Origin: CAVPEW01 sp050247895
GTDB lineage: Bacteria > Actinomycetota > Acidimicrobiia > Acidimicrobiales > VFJN01
DNA: 20,104 nucleotides
Direction of reading: 5' to 3'
NCBI GenBank assembly: GCA_050247895.1
Contig: JBFWTJ010000022.1
Location: forward strand, 1-20,104
Notes under the pieces: generated by a model
Databases searched by the model: none
What the model saw: only the letters and a program-made list of their open reading frames with translations
Told to the model about the DNA's origin: nothing
Program-made: the position numbers and the translations under genes
Part shown: one piece after another, positions 10,079 through 16,629 of the stretch
How the letters are laid out: the number at the start of each line of letters is the position of its first letter
Numbering within the stretch: position 1 is the stretch's first letter

Positions 10079-11062
10079 CTAGCTCGGCGGGGGCAGCCAG
10101 CTCCCGCCGGGGTCCGCGGGCGGCGGCGCGGAGGGCGGCGGCACGGCGGGCGGAGGCGGCGCCGACGGTGAGGGCGGTGCGGACGGGGGCGCGCCCCACG
10201 GGCCGGCCGGCGGTTGCGGCGGCGTGCCCCAGGCGGGCTGCGGCGCTGCGCCCCAGGCGGGCTGGGGACCCGGAGGTCCGCCCCACGCACCGGGCGCCGA
10301 ACCCCCCGCGCCGAGCGCGGCGGCCGAGGCCTCCTGGTGGTCGGTCAGCCGGCGGACCATGGCGATGGCCAGCCCGGCCGCGACGACCAGGCCCAGCAGG
10401 CCGACCCCGGCCACGCGATCGCTGTCGGCCGCGGCCTCCACGTCGGCCACCGACTCGATCCGCAGGTCGCCCTCCTCGTCGGAGGGCCTCATGGACAGGC
10501 CGACGACGAACACGATGCTGGCCAGGGACCAGGCGATGGCCCACACCACGATCACGCCGCTGCCGACCCGCGCGCCGGCCGGCGTGCCCCGGGCGGAGGC
10601 CCGGTGGGCCTGGTGGAGCTGCATGGGCGGCAGGACGAGGCTGGCCACCGGCACGAACCAGCCGCCGATGGCCCAGCCCGGGCCCAGGCCCAGGCGCCCG
10701 CCGATGGCCTCGGCGTTCTTGGCGAACCGGTGCTGCCAGACGATGAACACGACGGCGGTGACCAGCAGGCCCAGGCCGTAGAGGCCCGTGAACAGGGCGA
10801 CCCGGTCGTCCGCGCTGTCCATGTCGGAGAACGAGGGCGGGTTCGACCCGAGCAGCGCGTCGATCTTGCCGCCCCGGTCGAAGGCCGAGAAGGCCGCGGC
10901 CAGGGCGAGCACGGCGCACACGCCGAGCAGGATCGAGGTGGCGGTCGCCAGGCCGCGCAGCCGCTGGACGGCGGGGACCGCGCCGGGCACGTAGCCGTAG
11001 GGCCCGGCCGCGCCGCCGCTCCAGGCCGGCCCGACCGGCGGTTGGGGAGGGAACGAGCTCAC
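10079..11062 (-). CDS. DUF4328 domain multi-pass membrane protein with Pro-rich tails
   Basis: 327 residues, function unknown. A short Pro/Gly-rich N-terminus is followed by about five hydrophobic helices: SILLGVCAVLALAAAF, LFTGLYGLGLLVTAVVFIVW, WAIGGWFVPVASLVLPP, VIVVWAIAWSLASIVFVVGL and VAGVGLLGLVVAAGLAIAMV. The FIVWQHRFAKNAEAIG and GPGWAIGGWFVPVASLVLPP stretches are the DUF4328 signature. The last ~75 residues are a low-complexity cytosolic- or exterior-facing tail rich in Pro, Ala and Trp-Gly. The start GTG has GGAAGG about 8 nt upstream, inside the end of the enoyl-CoA hydratase gene, whose stop is only 5 nt away. It is therefore probably the last gene of nfu-echA-DUF4328. DUF4328 proteins are widespread in actinobacteria, and no role is visible from context. 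Confidence 0.85.
   Translation of the reverse strand: MSSFPPQPPVGPAWSGGAAGPYGYVPGAVPAVQRLRGLATATSILLGVCAVLALAAAFSAFDRGGKIDALLGSNPPSFSDMDSADDRVALFTGLYGLGLLVTAVVFIVWQHRFAKNAEAIGGRLGLGPGWAIGGWFVPVASLVLPPMQLHQAHRASARGTPAGARVGSGVIVVWAIAWSLASIVFVVGLSMRPSDEEGDLRIESVADVEAAADSDRVAGVGLLGLVVAAGLAIAMVRRLTDHQEASAAALGAGGSAPGAWGGPPGPQPAWGAAPQPAWGTPPQPPAGPWGAPPSAPPSPSAPPPPAVPPPSAPPPADPGGSWLPPPS
10226..10264 (-). repeat. Short tandem repeat in the Pro/Trp-Gly tail of the DUF4328 gene
   Basis: A 15-base unit (gccccaggcgggctg on the plus strand) occurs at 10226-10240 and again at 10250-10264, a period of 24 bases. It encodes repeated PQPAWG on the minus strand. Such in-frame repeats are likely to vary in copy number between strains. 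Confidence 0.7.
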
Positions 11063-11067
11063 GGTGC

Positions 11068-11844
11068 CTACCTTCCGGTGAAGCGGGCCTTGCCCGGGCC
11101 CTGGTCGAGGAACGACGCCACGCCGATGCGGGCGTCGTCGGTGTCGAAGACCTCGGCGAAGAGCTGCTGCTCGAGGTCGAGTCCCCCGCCCAGGGTGATG
11201 TCCAGCCCGCGGTCGATGGCCCGCTTGGCCAGCCCCTGGGCAACGACAGCCCCCGCGGCCAGCTCGGCCGCCTTGGCCAGGGCCCGGGCCTCGAGCTCTG
11301 CGTGGGGCACCACCTCGTCGACCAGGCCCATGGCCAGCGCCTCGGCCGCGTCGACCTGGCGGCCGGTGAAGATCAGGTCCTTGGCCCGGGCCGGGCCGAT
11401 CAGCCGGGGCAGCCGCTGGGTCCCCCCGCCCCCGGGGATGATGCCGAGCAAGATCTCGGGCTGGCCGAGGCGGGCCCGCTCCGACGCGACCCGGAAGTCG
11501 CAGGCCAGGGCCAGCTCGCACCCACCGCCGAGCGCGTAGCCGGAGATGGCGGCGACGGTGGCCCGGGGGATGTCGGCCACGGCATCGAGGGCCCGCAGGA
11601 ACAGGGCGCCGATCCGGGCCGCCTCCGCGGAGCCGCCGAACTCGGAGATCTCGGCCCCGGCGGCGAAGATGCGGTCCCCGCCGGTGACCACCACCGCGCC
11701 GGGCGGGTCCTCGGCCAGCTCGTCGGCCACCGCGGCGAGCCGGGTCAGCACCGCGCTCGACAGGGAGTTGACCTTGGGGTTGTCGAGGCGGACGACCGCC
11801 ACCCCGTCGGCGCGGCGATCGAGGTGGACCAGCGGATCGGGCAT
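11068..11844 (-). CDS. Enoyl-CoA hydratase/isomerase family protein
   Basis: 258 residues, crotonase fold. It hydrates 2-enoyl-CoA thioesters in fatty-acid beta-oxidation or related acyl-CoA catabolism. Both catalytic glutamates of the classic hydratase are present: Glu110 in ALGGGCELALACDF and Glu130 in GQPEILLGIIPGGGGTQRL. The CoA/oxyanion-hole segments FAAGAEISEF and ISGYALGGGC are also present. The C-terminus ends ...GPGKARFTGR, typical of bacterial EchA-type enzymes. ATG 11844 sits 19 nt after the nfu stop. It has no clear Shine-Dalgarno, but TAGCAT lies 8 nt upstream, so it may also be transcribed from its own leaderless promoter. The exact acyl-CoA substrate cannot be read from sequence. 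Confidence 0.93.
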   Translation of the reverse strand: MPDPLVHLDRRADGVAVVRLDNPKVNSLSSAVLTRLAAVADELAEDPPGAVVVTGGDRIFAAGAEISEFGGSAEAARIGALFLRALDAVADIPRATVAAISGYALGGGCELALACDFRVASERARLGQPEILLGIIPGGGGTQRLPRLIGPARAKDLIFTGRQVDAAEALAMGLVDEVVPHAELEARALAKAAELAAGAVVAQGLAKRAIDRGLDITLGGGLDLEQQLFAEVFDTDDARIGVASFLDQGPGKARFTGR

Positions 11845-11852
11845 GGCCGCCG

Positions 11853-11858
11853 ATGCTA
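11853..11858 (-). promoter_or_regulatory. Candidate leaderless -10 element of the enoyl-CoA hydratase gene
   Basis: TAGCAT on the minus strand, ending 8 nt before ATG 11844 and lying in the 19-nt gap after the nfu stop. It has the same layout as the elements before glgP and the SDR gene. It would be an internal promoter of the nfu operon. Confidence 0.5.
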
Positions 11859-11863
11859 GGGGG

Positions 11864-12142
11864 CTAGAGCGACAGCGGGGTGCCCTCGAAGGCCTCGTCG
11901 CCGACGTTGAGCACCTCGGTGACCCCTTCGACGCGGTCCTTGAGGATGCGCTCGATGCCGGCCTTGAGCGTGACCGTCGACGCCGGGCAGGACACGCAGG
12001 CCCCGACGAGCTCGACGGAGACCACGCCGGTGGCCACGTCCACGCCACGCAGGAAGATGTCGCCCCCGTCGGCCTGGATGGCCGGGCGGATGACCTCGAT
12101 GGTCCTGCGCACCTGGTCCTCGTCGAGCACTGCTTCGGGCAC
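11864..12142 (-). CDS. NifU C-terminal-domain (Nfu-type) Fe-S cluster carrier
   Basis: Small 92-residue protein made only of the NifU C-terminal domain. This domain binds and hands on Fe-S clusters through a CxxC motif, here GACVSCPAS (Cys49 and Cys52). Other family marks are IRPAIQADGGDIFLRGVD near the N-terminus and TLKAGIERILKDRVEGVTEV. Start GTG 12142 is chosen because GAGG lies 6 nt upstream; the open frame extends to 12229, but the added residues look unconserved. It is the first gene of a tight minus-strand group with enoyl-CoA hydratase and the DUF4328 protein. It has no SUF/ISC neighbours here, so its client proteins are not indicated. Confidence 0.9.
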   Translation of the reverse strand: MPEAVLDEDQVRRTIEVIRPAIQADGGDIFLRGVDVATGVVSVELVGACVSCPASTVTLKAGIERILKDRVEGVTEVLNVGDEAFEGTPLSL

Positions 12143-12272
12143 CGGTTCCCTCGCTCCCCCGGCCTCGGCACGGCCGGTCCTGCCATGGTCCCAGCCCGGA
12201 CGGGCGGCGACCAAGTCACCTGGAGCCAACGCCCGGCGACCCGGAGGTGTTCCCGGGACCGGGGCCCGTACG
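12143..12272. promoter_or_regulatory. Divergent intergenic region between nfu and the membrane-protein gene
   Basis: 130-bp gap expected to hold promoters for both sides. On the plus strand TACGAT (12269-12274) resembles a TAnnnT -10 and would suit a leaderless start at GTG 12285. On the minus strand only a weak pair (TTGGTC and GACCAT, 18 nt apart) was seen for nfu. No confident operator was found. Confidence 0.4.
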
Positions 12273-13559
12273 ATGCCCGCCCATGTGCCCGCCGCCCGAC
12301 CCGGCCGCGTGATCGCGCACGCCGTCGGCGGCGGGGCGCTGCCCGTCCCGGGCTGGTTCGTGGGCTACGCCGGGGCGGCCGCGGTGGTGCTGGTCGCCGC
12401 CGTGCTGCGCGCGTCGTGGCCCACGCCGCGGCTCTCCGGTCCCCTGGCCGACCCGGCGCCCCGACCCCCGGCACCGGTCCGGGCCGGCCCGGCCGGGCGG
12501 GCGCTGGGGCTGGCCCTGCTCGGGGGCACCCTGGCTGCCGCGGTGGTGGGACCCGACTCCAGCGCGAGCAACGTCGCCCCGCTCGCGGTGACCGTGGGGT
12601 GGTGGGCCGGCCTCCCGCTGGCGTGCCTGGTCCTCGGCGACGTCTTCGCCGCGCTGTCGCCCTTCGACACGCTGGTCGCCGGCTTCGAGCGCCTGACGGG
12701 CCGCCGGGACCGGGGTGCCACCGACGGGCCGGCCGGCCCCCGCTGGACCGCCACCGCGTCCCTGTTCGCCTTCGCCTGGTTCTGGCTCGCCTACCACCGC
12801 CCCGGCAGCGCCCGGGCCGTCGCCGTGCTGCTCGTCGCCTACACCGCGGCCGCGGTGGCCGGCGGCCTGCGCTGGGGGCGGGACTGGCTGCGCGAGGGCG
12901 AGGGCTTCGCCGTCCTGTCCTCGTCGATGGCGGCGCTGGGGCTGCGCCGGCGCAGGGCCCGGGTGCCGGCCACGGCGGGGATCGTGGCGGTGACCTGGCT
13001 GGGCAGCACGGTCTTCGACGCCGTGTCGGGGACCCGCTGGTGGCTCGACGTGCTGGGCGCCCACCTCGGCTGGGCCCGGACGCTGCCCAACACGGTCGGC
13101 CTGGCCTGGGTCACCGCGCTGGTCGCGGCGGCCGTCCTGGTGGCGTCCAAGGTCGCCGACCGGGTCCCCGGGGCCGGGCTCGGGCCGTCGGTCCCGCTGC
13201 TGGCCCGCGGCGTGGTGCCGCTGGCCGCGGGGTGGTTCGTGGCCCACGACCTGACCCTGGTCCTCTTCGAGGGCCAGAACCTCCTCTTCCTGGCCTCCGA
13301 CCCGGTCGGGCGGGGCTGGGACCTCTTCGGGACCGTCGCCGGCGGCTCCCTGGACTACGGGATCGTCGAGGCCACCTGGGTCCGCTGGGCCGAGATCGCC
13401 GCGCTGGTCGCCGGCCACCTCGGGTGCGTGGTGGTCGTGCACGACGCCGCGCTGCGGGCCACGGGCCGACGGCGGGCGGCGCGGGTGAGCGCGGCCGCGA
13501 CGGGCCTGGCCGTGGCCTCCTTCATGGCCGCCACCTGGCTCGTGCTGGGCGCCCGTTGA
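12273..13559 (+). CDS. Polytopic membrane protein, resembles actinobacterial proteins annotated 'fenitrothion hydrolase'
   Basis: About 428 residues with roughly ten hydrophobic segments and no recognised catalytic domain. The N-terminus contains AHAVGGGALPVPGWFVGYAGAAAVVL. I recognise this pattern (AHG..-[LI]P-x-W followed at once by a helix) from actinobacterial multi-pass proteins often labelled fenitrothion hydrolase. The GDVFAALSPFDTLVAGFERLTG segment resembles their 'N-P-W-x-T' loop. That name comes from a single organophosphate-degrading strain and is not evidence of such activity here. Starts at ATG 12273, GTG 12285 and GTG 12309 are all possible. The middle one fits a TAnnnT leaderless layout, and I list the longest. 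It is followed 52 nt later by a one-helix small protein and an MFS transporter. Function unknown. Confidence 0.75.
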   Translation: MPAHVPAARPGRVIAHAVGGGALPVPGWFVGYAGAAAVVLVAAVLRASWPTPRLSGPLADPAPRPPAPVRAGPAGRALGLALLGGTLAAAVVGPDSSASNVAPLAVTVGWWAGLPLACLVLGDVFAALSPFDTLVAGFERLTGRRDRGATDGPAGPRWTATASLFAFAWFWLAYHRPGSARAVAVLLVAYTAAAVAGGLRWGRDWLREGEGFAVLSSSMAALGLRRRRARVPATAGIVAVTWLGSTVFDAVSGTRWWLDVLGAHLGWARTLPNTVGLAWVTALVAAAVLVASKVADRVPGAGLGPSVPLLARGVVPLAAGWFVAHDLTLVLFEGQNLLFLASDPVGRGWDLFGTVAGGSLDYGIVEATWVRWAEIAALVAGHLGCVVVVHDAALRATGRRRAARVSAAATGLAVASFMAATWLVLGAR

Positions 13560-13611
13560 GCCGGCCGGCCCCCATTGGGTCGGCGGTCCCCCGGTCTGGG
13601 ACCCTGGTGCC

Positions 13612-13797
13612 GTGCTCGGAGCCCCGGTCGCCCTCGTCCTCGCCCACCAGGGCGGGTGGGACGAGATCCTCTTCGTGCTCCTGCCCATCGCCCTGTTCGC
13701 CGGGCTCCTGGCCCTGGCCAACAAGCGGGCCGCCCGCCTCCAGGCCGAGCGGCGGGGCGGCGAGCGCAGCGGCGACGACGGCCCGCCGCCCGGCTGA
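13612..13797 (+). CDS. Small single-helix membrane protein (61 aa)
   Basis: A 61-residue protein with one hydrophobic helix (ILFVLLPIALFAGLLALA, about residues 19-36). It is preceded by AHQGGWDE and followed by a basic then polar tail ending GDDGPPPG, so the C-terminus is probably cytosolic by the positive-inside rule. It begins GTG with no clear Shine-Dalgarno; GACCCT lies 6 nt upstream as a weak -10-like element. Only 6 nt separate its stop from the start of the MFS gene, which argues that it is a real, co-translated gene and possibly a transporter accessory subunit (inference). I do not recognise a characterised family. Confidence 0.65.
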   Translation: MLGAPVALVLAHQGGWDEILFVLLPIALFAGLLALANKRAARLQAERRGGERSGDDGPPPG

Positions 13798-13803
13798 CCG
13801 CCC

Positions 13804-15318
13804 GTGACCCGACTGCGCCGGACCCTGGCCGCCGAGGCGGCGGACGCGGCACGGCTGTCCGAGCCCCGCGACGACTGCCTGGTGCTCGAGGAGCCGACCG
13901 GGCCGGGGCGCTTCGCCGCGCTCGACGGCCCGTTCCGGGACTACGAGCGGACGCTGGAGGTGGGCCCCGACGGCTCGGTCGTCGAGGAGGTCCGCTTCCG
14001 CCTCGCGGTGGGCGTGTGGCCGTTCGTCTTCGCCCCCCTCTACCGGCGCGGGCTGCGCCGCCGCTGGCCCGCCGGGCGCTCGCCGTGGTGGGCGCCCGCC
14101 GAGCGCATCGACGCCACGTCGGCGGGCACGCTGGGCCTGCTGTGCGTGCTGGCCGTGATCACTGGCTACCTGGGCACCCTGATCACCCAGACCATCACCT
14201 TCGCCGTCGACGAGTTCGGCGCCTCGGACCGGGCCCAGGGGGCCACGCTCGCGGCGGTGCGCGTCGGGGTCCTGGGTGCGGTCGCCCTCACCGCGCTGGC
14301 CGACCGCCGGGGCCGGCGCCGTGCGCTGCTCGGCTCGGTCGCCGCGGCCTGCGCGTTCGCCACCCTCGGCGCGGTGTCGACGAACCTGGTGGTGCTGGGC
14401 GTGGGCCAGACGATCTCGCGGGGCTTCACGACCGCCGCCGCGGTCCTGGTGGCCGTGGTCGGCATCGAGGAGATGCGGGCCAGCTCCCGGGCCTACGCCG
14501 CGAGCCTGCTGGCCATGGCCGGCGCGCTGGGCGTGGGCACGTGCCTGTGGGTGCTGCCGCTGGCCGACCTCGGCGAGCGGGCCTGGCGGCTGCTCTACCT
14601 CTTCCCCCTCGCCGCGCTCCTCCCCCTGCGCTGGATCGCCCGCCACCTGCCCGAGAGCCGGCGGTTCACCGCCCCCCACGGGACCGCGACCATGGGCGGG
14701 CACGCCCGGCGCTTCTGGCTGCTCGCCGCGTCGGGCCTGCTGCTGGGCCTGTTCACCGCGCCGGCCTCGCAGTTCATGAACGACTTCCTGCGCGAGGAGC
14801 GGGGCTTCTCGGCCCTGCAGATCACGGTCTTCGCCATCGCCACCAACACGCCGGGCGGGATCGGGGTCATCGTGGGCGGCCGCCTGGCCGACCTGAGGGG
14901 CCGGCGCACCATCGGGGCGGTCGGCGTGGTGGCGGGGACCGTGCTCACCGCGGGCATGCTCTACGTCCACGGTTGGCCGATGTGGGCCCTGTCGGTGGCC
15001 GGCGCGGTGCTGGGCGCCATGACCGTGCCGGCGCTGGGCGTCTACGGCCCCGAGCTGTTCCCCACCTCCCTGCGGGGCCGGGCCAACGGGATCATCGCGG
15101 TGGCCGGCGTGGCCGGGTCGAGCACCGGCCTGCTGCTGGCCGGCTGGTTCAGCGACCGGTGGGGCCGGCTGGCCCCCGGCCTGACCGTCCTGGCTGCGGG
15201 GCCGCTCCTGATGGCCGTGCTGGTCCGCTTCGCCTACCCCGAGACCGCCCACGTGGAGCTGGAGGAGCTCAACCCCGAGGACCGGGCCGGGCCCGCCGCC
15301 GGGGCGGAGCTGCCCTGA
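13804..15318 (+). CDS. MFS transporter with ~100-residue N-terminal extension
   Basis: 504 residues. Residues 1 to ~100 form a non-MFS region (GPFRDYERTLEVGPDGSVVE, then VGVWPFVFAPLYRRGLRR) that I cannot assign. From about residue 105 there are about twelve transmembrane segments. The MFS signature A motifs appear as ADRRGRRRALLGS after TM2 and LADLRGRRTIGAVG after TM8. PELFPTSLRGRANGI before TM11 is typical of the sugar/organic-acid:H+ symporter branch. The substrate is unknown. GTG 13804 lies 6 nt after the small membrane-protein gene, so the two are probably co-translated. The last ~50 bases overlap the convergent alpha/beta-hydrolase gene. Confidence 0.88.
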   Translation: MTRLRRTLAAEAADAARLSEPRDDCLVLEEPTGPGRFAALDGPFRDYERTLEVGPDGSVVEEVRFRLAVGVWPFVFAPLYRRGLRRRWPAGRSPWWAPAERIDATSAGTLGLLCVLAVITGYLGTLITQTITFAVDEFGASDRAQGATLAAVRVGVLGAVALTALADRRGRRRALLGSVAAACAFATLGAVSTNLVVLGVGQTISRGFTTAAAVLVAVVGIEEMRASSRAYAASLLAMAGALGVGTCLWVLPLADLGERAWRLLYLFPLAALLPLRWIARHLPESRRFTAPHGTATMGGHARRFWLLAASGLLLGLFTAPASQFMNDFLREERGFSALQITVFAIATNTPGGIGVIVGGRLADLRGRRTIGAVGVVAGTVLTAGMLYVHGWPMWALSVAGAVLGAMTVPALGVYGPELFPTSLRGRANGIIAVAGVAGSSTGLLLAGWFSDRWGRLAPGLTVLAAGPLLMAVLVRFAYPETAHVELEELNPEDRAGPAAGAELP

Positions 15319-15889
15319 GCGTGGCCACCCACGTGGCCACCGCGGCGGCGACCTCCTCGTCGCGACGGGCCAGGTCGTGGCCGGCGCCCTCGACCCACAC
15401 GTGGGTGACCGGACCTGGCACCGCGGTGGTGGCCGACTCGAGCTCGTCGGGGGTCCCGAACGCGTCGCGGGTCCCCGAGACGAACAGGCACGGCACGGCC
15501 AGCTCGCCGAGGTGGGCCGTGCGGGCCTTGTCGGGCCGGCCCGGCGGGTGCAGCGGGTAGGCGACGAGCACGAGCCCGGCCGCGGGCAGGCCCTCGGCCA
15601 CCGCCATCGAGCACATGCGCCCGCCCATCGATCGCCCGCCGAGCAGCACCCGCTCGGGGCCCACGCCCTGCGCCTCGGCCGCCGCCGACGCCGCCTCGCG
15701 GACCTCGGCCACCAGGGTCGGCGCCCGGGGCGGGGCCTTGCGGCCGGCCCGCCGGTAGGCGAAGTCGACCCGGGCCACCGCAAGGGGCGCCAGGGCGTGC
15801 TCGATGGCGACCAGGCCCGGGTGGTCGGCCCCGGTGCCCGCGCCGGGGAACAGCACCGCCACCGCGGCCGCGGCGCGCCGGGCGGTCAC
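15269..15889 (-). CDS. Alpha/beta hydrolase, KANL3/Tex30-like (dienelactone-hydrolase-related)
   Basis: 206 residues. A small alpha/beta hydrolase with an intact triad: Ser87 in LLGGRSMGGRMCS, Asp142 in FVSGTRDAFG and His171 in VEGAGHDL. The N-terminal VAVLFPGAGTGADHPGL carries the oxyanion-hole region, and VARVDFAYRRAGRK and PLHPPGRPDKARTAHL are typical of the KANL3/Tex30 group. Substrate unknown, probably an ester. The start GTG overlaps the stop of the upstream J-domain gene as GTGA, so translation is coupled. The basic, Pro/Arg-rich C-terminus (APPRRRARPGPRG) is read antisense to the tail of the MFS gene, a 50-base convergent overlap. Confidence 0.87.
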   Translation of the reverse strand: MTARRAAAAVAVLFPGAGTGADHPGLVAIEHALAPLAVARVDFAYRRAGRKAPPRAPTLVAEVREAASAAAEAQGVGPERVLLGGRSMGGRMCSMAVAEGLPAAGLVLVAYPLHPPGRPDKARTAHLGELAVPCLFVSGTRDAFGTPDELESATTAVPGPVTHVWVEGAGHDLARRDEEVAAAVATWVATLRAAPPRRRARPGPRG

Positions 15890-16608
15890 GAGGCGAGGAG
15901 GATCCGGCGGGCCTCGGTCAGGTCCGCGATGCGCCGGGCCGCTTCGGTGGTGGCACCGCCGTGGTCGGGGTGGGCGCTGCGGACCAGGTCGCGGAAGCGC
16001 CGCTGGACCACCGTGCGGTCGGGCACCGGCGGGGCCGGCCGGTCGTTCACGGCCAGGCCGAGGACCTCGAGGGCCCAGCCGATGGGGTCGACCAGCGCGG
16101 CAGCGCTCCAGTCCCGGCCCCGGGCCAGGCCGGTGAGGTGGGTGACCAGCGTGCCGTCGAGGGGGCCGGCCCAGCGCATGGCCTTGCGGATCAGGCCCAT
16201 CACCTGGGTGCGGGGCCCGGGGGCCAGGCCGCCGGCGGCGTAGAGGGCGGCCAGGATGCTCTGGGCCGGCGCCGGGCGGTCGGACAGGTCGAAGGACAGC
16301 TCCTCGCCGTCACCGACCAACCGGTGCGCGCTGCGCAGCAGGCCGACGTGGTCGACCTGGAGCCGGTGGCGCAGGCGGGGCTGGGGGATCCGCATCCCGG
16401 CCTCGAGCTGGACCGTGAGGCGGTCGAGGTCGTCGAACAGGTCGGGATCGAGCTCGCCGATGGTGGAGGCCACCACGCCGCCGAGCAGGATGCCGCCGAA
16501 GCCCGGCGCGGGGACCACGGGCAGGTCGAGCCGGCCCAGGGCGATCCGGCGGGTCGGCGCGATCTCCCGGGAGTGGAAGATCTGCAGCTCGGCCAGGATC
16601 ACCGGCAC
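15886..16608 (-). CDS. J-domain protein with uncharacterised N-terminal domain
   Basis: 240 residues. The C-terminal ~45 residues look like a compact J-domain (VVQRRFRDLVRSAHPDHGG), with the HPD tripeptide at 213-215 that stimulates DnaK-type Hsp70 ATPases. The preceding ~190 residues (from VILAELQIFHSREIAPTRRI through RIPQPRLRHRLQVDHVGLL) have no fold I recognise, and there is no Gly/Phe or zinc-finger region. It is therefore a type C, client-specific J-protein rather than DnaJ. GTG 16608 or GTG 16602 may be the start; no strong Shine-Dalgarno is visible. It lies 21 nt after the acidic duplicated-domain gene and overlaps the hydrolase gene by 4 nt. The three form an operon, so those neighbours are candidate clients (inference). 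Confidence 0.8.
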   Translation of the reverse strand: MPVILAELQIFHSREIAPTRRIALGRLDLPVVPAPGFGGILLGGVVASTIGELDPDLFDDLDRLTVQLEAGMRIPQPRLRHRLQVDHVGLLRSAHRLVGDGEELSFDLSDRPAPAQSILAALYAAGGLAPGPRTQVMGLIRKAMRWAGPLDGTLVTHLTGLARGRDWSAAALVDPIGWALEVLGLAVNDRPAPPVPDRTVVQRRFRDLVRSAHPDHGGATTEAARRIADLTEARRILLAS

Positions 16609-16629
16609 ACGGTACCGGTCGCCCCCGGA

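Noticed and set aside
7528..10290. 920-codon minus-strand open frame opposite glgP
   Set aside because: Its sequence is low-complexity with no domain, and glgP on the other strand has all phosphorylase motifs.
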